From contig NZ_JANFCZ010000019.1 in NCBI RefSeq assembly GCF_024391045.1, forward strand, positions 1-64,000: DNA of 64,000 nucleotides. The letters run 5' to 3'. Below the pieces are notes generated by a model that saw only the letters and a list, made by a program, of their open reading frames with translations, searched no databases and had not been told where the DNA came from. A program made the translations under genes and the position numbers. This document shows positions 60,129 through 64,000 of the stretch, one piece after another (the stretch's first letter is position 1; every line of letters begins with the position of its first letter). This stretch comes from Pseudarthrobacter sulfonivorans (GTDB lineage: Bacteria > Actinomycetota > Actinomycetes > Actinomycetales > Micrococcaceae).

Positions 60129-61799
60129 ATGACTGCAACCCTTGTTGCCAAAGACCTGTCCGGCGGCCACGACCACCGGACACTTTTCTCCAAGCTCTCC
60201 CTCACGGTGGCTCCCGGCGATGTGGTGGGCGTGGTGGGCGCCAACGGCGCCGGCAAATCCACCCTGCTGCGCCTGCTGGCCGGAGTTGACCAGCCGCAGG
60301 ACGGAAGTGTCAGCCTCGCGCCCGCCGACGCCTTTGTGGGCTGGCTTCCCCAGGAACACGAACGCGTCCCGGGAGAAACCGTGGCGGGATACATCGCCCG
60401 GCGCACCGGGTGCGCCCAGGCGACCACCGACATGGAGTCCACGGCCGAAGCGCTGGGCTCCGGCGCCGTCGGCGCGGATGACGCTTACTCCCTCGCCTTC
60501 GACCGCTGGATGGCGTCCGGCGCCGCTGACCTCGACGAACGCATTCCGGCCGTGTTGGCCGACCTCGGCCTTGACACCGGCCACGACGCCCCCATGACCG
60601 GCCTCTCCGGCGGCCAGGCCGCCCGAGTGGCGCTCGCCGCCCTCCTGCTGAGCCGCTTCGACATAGTGCTGCTGGACGAACCCACGAACGACCTGGACCT
60701 GGCCGGACTCGCCAAACTGGAAGCCTTCGTCCAGGGCCTGCGCGGCGGCGTGGTGCTGGTCTCGCACGACCGCGAGTTCCTGGCCCGCTGCGTGACCACC
60801 ATCGTGGAACTGGACCTGGCCCAGAATTCCGTGGCCGTGTACGACGGCGGCTACGAGGCCTTCCTGGAGGAACGTGCGGTGGTGAAGCGGCACGCCCGGG
60901 AAAAGTTCGAGGAGTTTGCCGCCACTAAGGCGGACCTGGTCTCGAGGGCCCGGACCCAGCGCGAGTGGAGCTCGCAAGGTGTGCGGAATGCCATGAAGAA
61001 AAGCCCGGACAATGACAAGATCCGCCGCGCGGCAAGCACTGAATCCTCCGAGAAGCAGGCCCAGAAGGTGCGGCAGATGGAGTCCCGGATCGCCCGGCTG
61101 GACGTGGTGGAGGAGCCGCGGAAGGAATGGCAGCTGCAGTTCAGCATCGGCCAGGCGCCGCGGTCCAGCGGGGTGGTGGCCACCTTGCGGGACGCCGTCG
61201 TCAAGCAGGGGAATTTCACGCTCGGACCGGTCAACCTACAGCTGAATGCGGGGGAGCGGATCGGCATCACGGGCCCCAACGGCGCCGGCAAGTCAACGCT
61301 CCTGCGCCTGCTCCTGGGCGCCCAGCAACCGGACTCAGGCAACGCCGCGATGGGCGCCTCGGTGGCCGTCGGCGAAATTGACCAGGCCCGCGGACTGCTG
61401 GCCGGCCACCTCAACCTGGCGGACGCCGTCGAAGCTGTCCTGACGGACCTGACCCCGGCCGAGGTCCGTACGCTGCTGGCCAAGTTCGGGCTGAAGGCGG
61501 ACCACACCGCGCGGCCCGTCGATTCCCTTTCACCGGGCGAACGGACGCGGGCGGCGCTTGCCCTCCTGCAGGCACGCGGGGTCAATCTGCTGGTCCTGGA
61601 CGAGCCCACCAACCACCTGGACCTGCCTGCCATTGAGCAGCTCGAAGAGGCCCTGGGAAGTTATGAGGGTGCTTTGCTGTTGGTAACTCATGACCGGCGC
61701 CTGCTGGCAAACGTTCAGCTTGATGTCCGGTGGAATGTGGAGAACGGCGTCGTCACTGAACTCCTGCACGCTTCAGCCCCGAAAGGCACCACAAAATGA
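60129..61799 (+). CDS. ABC-F family ribosome-associated ATPase
   Basis: A 556-residue protein with two ABC ATPase domains and no membrane segments. Walker A motifs are GANGAGKST and GPNGAGKST; signatures are LSGGQAARVALA and LSPGERTRAALA; Walker B strands are LLDEPTNDLDL and VLDEPTNHLDL. A charged linker of about 80 residues (ARTQREWSSQGVRNAMKK; EKQAQKVRQMESRI) is the P-site tRNA-interaction motif region. ABC-F proteins bind the ribosomal E site; some rescue it from antibiotics. Its class cannot be settled. ATG 60129 follows GAGAGGAC. The exporter gene overlaps its stop (ATGA). Confidence 0.88.
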   Translation: MTATLVAKDLSGGHDHRTLFSKLSLTVAPGDVVGVVGANGAGKSTLLRLLAGVDQPQDGSVSLAPADAFVGWLPQEHERVPGETVAGYIARRTGCAQATTDMESTAEALGSGAVGADDAYSLAFDRWMASGAADLDERIPAVLADLGLDTGHDAPMTGLSGGQAARVALAALLLSRFDIVLLDEPTNDLDLAGLAKLEAFVQGLRGGVVLVSHDREFLARCVTTIVELDLAQNSVAVYDGGYEAFLEERAVVKRHAREKFEEFAATKADLVSRARTQREWSSQGVRNAMKKSPDNDKIRRAASTESSEKQAQKVRQMESRIARLDVVEEPRKEWQLQFSIGQAPRSSGVVATLRDAVVKQGNFTLGPVNLQLNAGERIGITGPNGAGKSTLLRLLLGAQQPDSGNAAMGASVAVGEIDQARGLLAGHLNLADAVEAVLTDLTPAEVRTLLAKFGLKADHTARPVDSLSPGERTRAALALLQARGVNLLVLDEPTNHLDLPAIEQLEEALGSYEGALLLVTHDRRLLANVQLDVRWNVENGVVTELLHASAPKGTTK

Positions 61800-63709
61800 G
61801 CATGGACCGGGTTGCCTGGAGCTCCCTGTACAACATCACCCGCGCTTCGAGCGGCTCCCAGCCGTTCTCGAAGGCAACCCTGAAACGGGTTTTCAGCTTC
61901 GCGCGCCCGCACCGGAACAGGCTGATCGCCTTTGTGCTGCTGTCCATTGTGATGGCCGTACTTGCGGTGGCAACACCGGTGCTCGCCGGCCAGGTGGTGG
62001 ATGAGATTATCGCGAAGGCGGACGCCGGGACGGTGATCCGCCTCGCGGCGCTGATCGCCGTGGTGGCCGTTGCCGAGGCCGGGATCGGACTCGTGACCCG
62101 GTGGCTGTCCTCCACCATCGGCGAGGGCGTGATCGTGGATCTGCGCACCAAGGTGTTCGACCACGTGCAGAAGATGCCCATCGCGTTCTTCACCCGCACC
62201 CGAACCGGCGCGCTCGTCAGCCGGCTCAACAACGACGTCATCGGAGCGCAGTCGGCCTTCGCCGGCACACTTTCCGGGGTGGTCAGCAACGTCGTTGCGC
62301 TGATCCTGACGCTTGCGGTAATGCTGAACAAGTCCTGGCTTGTCACCGTCCTGGCCATGATCCTGCTGCCGATCTTCCTGATTCCCGCCCGCCGGATGGG
62401 ATCCCGGCTTGCTGACCTGCGCCGCGAGGCCGCGACGCACAACGCCGCCATGGGAACCCAGATGACCGAACGCTTCTCGGCCCCCGGTGCCACCCTGGTG
62501 AAGCTCTTCGGCCGCCCTGACGAGGAATCGCGCGAATTCGCGCTCCGCGCCGGCCGGGTCCGTGACATCGGCGTCCGCACCGCCATGCTGCAGTTCACCT
62601 TCGTCACGGCCCTCACGCTCGTCTCAGCCCTGGCCCTCGCCCTGGTCTACGGCCTGGGCGGCTGGCTCGCGCTGGGCGGGCAGCTTGCAGCGGGCGACGT
62701 CGTGGTGCTGGCGTTGCTGCTCACCCGCCTCTACGCCCCGCTCACCGCCCTCTCCAACGCACGCGTGGAAATCATGAGTGCCCTCGTCAGCTTCGAGCGC
62801 GTGTTCGAAATCCTCGACCTCAAGCCGCTGATCCAGCAGAAACCCGATGCGGTGGAGTCACCCCGTGGGCCCCTCTCGGTCGAGTTCGACAACGTCCGCT
62901 TCTCCTACCCGTCTGCGGACAAGGTCTCCCTGGCCTCCCTGGAGGACGTGTCCATCCTGGACACCCGCGGCGGCGACGAAGTCCTGCATGGCATCAGCTT
63001 CCGGGTGGAGCCGGGGCAGACGGTGGCACTGGTGGGTTCCTCCGGTGCGGGCAAATCCACCATCGCGCAACTGCTCTCGAGGCTCTACGACGTCGATTCC
63101 GGTGCCGTCCGGTTTGGCGGCACTGACGGATCCACCGGCGTTGACGTGCGCGATCTGACCTTTGATTCGATGCGGGACACCTTGGGCATGGTTACTCAGG
63201 ACGGGCACCTGTTCCACGAATCCATTGCGTCCAACCTTCGGCTCGCCCGGCCGGACGCCACCGAGGATGACATGTGGGATGTTATCCGGCAGGCACGGTT
63301 GGAAACCATGGTCCGGTCCCTGCCCGACGGGCTGGACACCGTGGTGGGGGAGCGCGGCTACCGCCTTTCCGGCGGCGAACGCCAGCGCCTGACCATCGCC
63401 CGGTTGCTGATCTCGCAGCCCAGGGTTGTCATCCTGGATGAGGCGACGGCGGCACTTGACTCCACGAACGAAGCCGCCGTCCAGGCGGCCCTGGGCGCCG
63501 CGCTCGAGGGGCGCACCGCCGTCGTGATTGCCCACCGGCTCTCCACCATCCGCGCCGCGGACGCCATCCTGGTGGTGGAAGACGGGCGGATCGTGGAACG
63601 CGGCACGCACACCGAGCTGCTGGCCGCCGAAGGACGCTATGCGGAGCTGTACCGGACGCAGTTTGCCGAGGCCTCCGCCGTCGCCGAAGAGGCAGTTCCG
63701 GAGTTCTAA
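61796..63709 (+). CDS. ABC exporter with fused membrane and ATPase domains
   Basis: A 637-residue type IV ABC half-transporter (MsbA/LmrA-like). Six membrane helices occupy about residues 40-330. The ATPase domain has Walker A GSSGAGKST, Q-loop GMVTQDGHLFH, signature LSGGERQRLTIARLL and Walker B VVILDEATAALDSTNE, H-loop IAHRLST. All catalytic elements are present, so a homodimer could work alone. It begins with ATG overlapping the ABC-F stop by 4 bp, a coupling that suggests joint induction. The substrate is unknown, possibly a drug or lipid. Confidence 0.9.
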   Translation: MSMDRVAWSSLYNITRASSGSQPFSKATLKRVFSFARPHRNRLIAFVLLSIVMAVLAVATPVLAGQVVDEIIAKADAGTVIRLAALIAVVAVAEAGIGLVTRWLSSTIGEGVIVDLRTKVFDHVQKMPIAFFTRTRTGALVSRLNNDVIGAQSAFAGTLSGVVSNVVALILTLAVMLNKSWLVTVLAMILLPIFLIPARRMGSRLADLRREAATHNAAMGTQMTERFSAPGATLVKLFGRPDEESREFALRAGRVRDIGVRTAMLQFTFVTALTLVSALALALVYGLGGWLALGGQLAAGDVVVLALLLTRLYAPLTALSNARVEIMSALVSFERVFEILDLKPLIQQKPDAVESPRGPLSVEFDNVRFSYPSADKVSLASLEDVSILDTRGGDEVLHGISFRVEPGQTVALVGSSGAGKSTIAQLLSRLYDVDSGAVRFGGTDGSTGVDVRDLTFDSMRDTLGMVTQDGHLFHESIASNLRLARPDATEDDMWDVIRQARLETMVRSLPDGLDTVVGERGYRLSGGERQRLTIARLLISQPRVVILDEATAALDSTNEAAVQAALGAALEGRTAVVIAHRLSTIRAADAILVVEDGRIVERGTHTELLAAEGRYAELYRTQFAEASAVAEEAVPEF

Positions 63710-63715
63710 GCCCGC

Positions 63716-64000
63716 TCAGCGGCGGGAGGCGGCCAGCTCGGGCAGGATGTGGTCCGTGAGGAGCGGGGCAAGGTCGGCGGGCAGTGGCGCACCCTGTTCG
63801 ACGGCGGCTTCAAGGCCAGCCAGGTCCAGCCAGCGGATCTCGGCGATCTCCGCCGCCGGGTGGGCTGTCCACGTTCCCGGCGCCAGGAAAACCGTGGCTT
63901 CAATGTCGGTGGCGGACTCGTTCGCGGCGTCGGCAATCCAGACACCCATCAGTTCGAGGTCGCGCGGCGCAACGACGATCCCCACTTCCTCCGCCAACTC
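63716..64000 (-). CDS. Nudix hydrolase (5' end cut by window edge)
   Basis: The visible 94 codons are the C-terminal part of a Nudix pyrophosphohydrolase. The right edge cuts inside the Nudix box: the first codons read ELAEEVGI, the end of the REUxEExGU motif. Downstream strand segments (MGVWIADAAN, TVFLAPGTW, EIRWLDLAGLEA) fit the fold. The stop is at 63716-63718, 6 bp from the stop of the convergent exporter gene. Substrate type cannot be judged. Confidence 0.85.
   Translation of the reverse strand, partial: ELAEEVGIVVAPRDLELMGVWIADAANESATDIEATVFLAPGTWTAHPAAEIAEIRWLDLAGLEAAVEQGAPLPADLAPLLTDHILPELAASRR

Overview
The window reads as ordinary chromosome of a high-GC actinobacterium in the Micrococcaceae (Arthrobacter or Pseudarthrobacter type). 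The basis is the GC-rich codon use, the frequent GTG/TTG starts, and the gene families: DUF4193, DUF3027, DUF3263 and DUF4032 proteins, an XPB helicase with its Helicase_C_3 partner, an orphan MsiK-like ATPase, a GroEL with a Gly-Met tail behind CIRCE boxes, FemAB-type cell-wall enzymes, an IdeR-like regulator, and c-di-AMP riboswitches in front of cell-wall hydrolases. No phage, CRISPR array, rRNA or plasmid module was seen. The only mobile element is the cut end of an IS21-family insertion sequence (1-1565) at the left edge.

Layout. 1-3.7 kb: IS21 end, SRPBCC protein, FAD-linked oxidase. 3.7-9 kb: DUF4032 kinase-like protein, MsiK-like sugar-transport ATPase, trehalose operon otsA-otsB. 9-10.3 kb: membrane-anchored thioredoxin/DsbA-like protein and tRNA-Thr(UGT). 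10.3-16.3 kb: a compact catabolic locus directly beside the tRNA, containing a Rieske oxygenase, its ferredoxin-reductase, a small beta-barrel protein, a family-3 amino-acid-type ABC transporter and a divergent GntR regulator. 16.4-22.5 kb: esterase, small conserved proteins, Dps, DHA2 efflux pump with TetR regulator and operator, TspO. 22.6-28.3 kb: two FemAB-type enzymes, ThrE-type exporter, siderophore-interacting protein, uracil-DNA glycosylase. 28.5-33.1 kb: DUF3263, LytR_C protein, cold-shock protein overlapping a LivK-like lipoprotein, groEL with two CIRCE boxes. 33.3-41.6 kb: RNase HI-NTF2 fusion, lone WXG100 protein, OmpR-type two-component system, XPB and partner. 41.9-46.3 kb: long cold-shock protein, DUF3027, MFS exporter, SerC, IdeR/DtxR. 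46.4-49.6 kb: two c-di-AMP riboswitches and three related secreted peptidoglycan hydrolases. 49.8-53.9 kb: HNH endonuclease and a molybdenum-cofactor set (MobA, DUF6457, MoeA, FdhD). 54-58.1 kb: GH38 alpha-mannosidase with LLM flavin oxidoreductase. 58.4-63.7 kb: a coupled membrane-protein/double-HTH pair divergent from an ABC-F gene with a structured leader and a coupled ABC exporter. The right edge cuts a Nudix gene.

How parts work together. The catabolic locus encodes uptake, oxygenation, electron supply and substrate-type regulation for one unknown compound. The 46-50 kb block links second-messenger sensing (c-di-AMP) to cell-wall remodelling. The ABC-F/exporter operon looks like an inducible translation-protection and efflux unit.

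The best candidates for something undescribed are the double-HTH plus roughly 7-TM membrane pair (58387-59885), the ABC-F leader with a 36-codon uORF laid over a terminator-like hairpin (59977-60087), and the tRNA-adjacent Rieske/ABC locus. Several intergenic long inverted repeats (3608-3678, 28367-28449, 33223-33293) and a 14-bp tandem repeat at the end of ideR (46336-46402) are unexplained by the genes.
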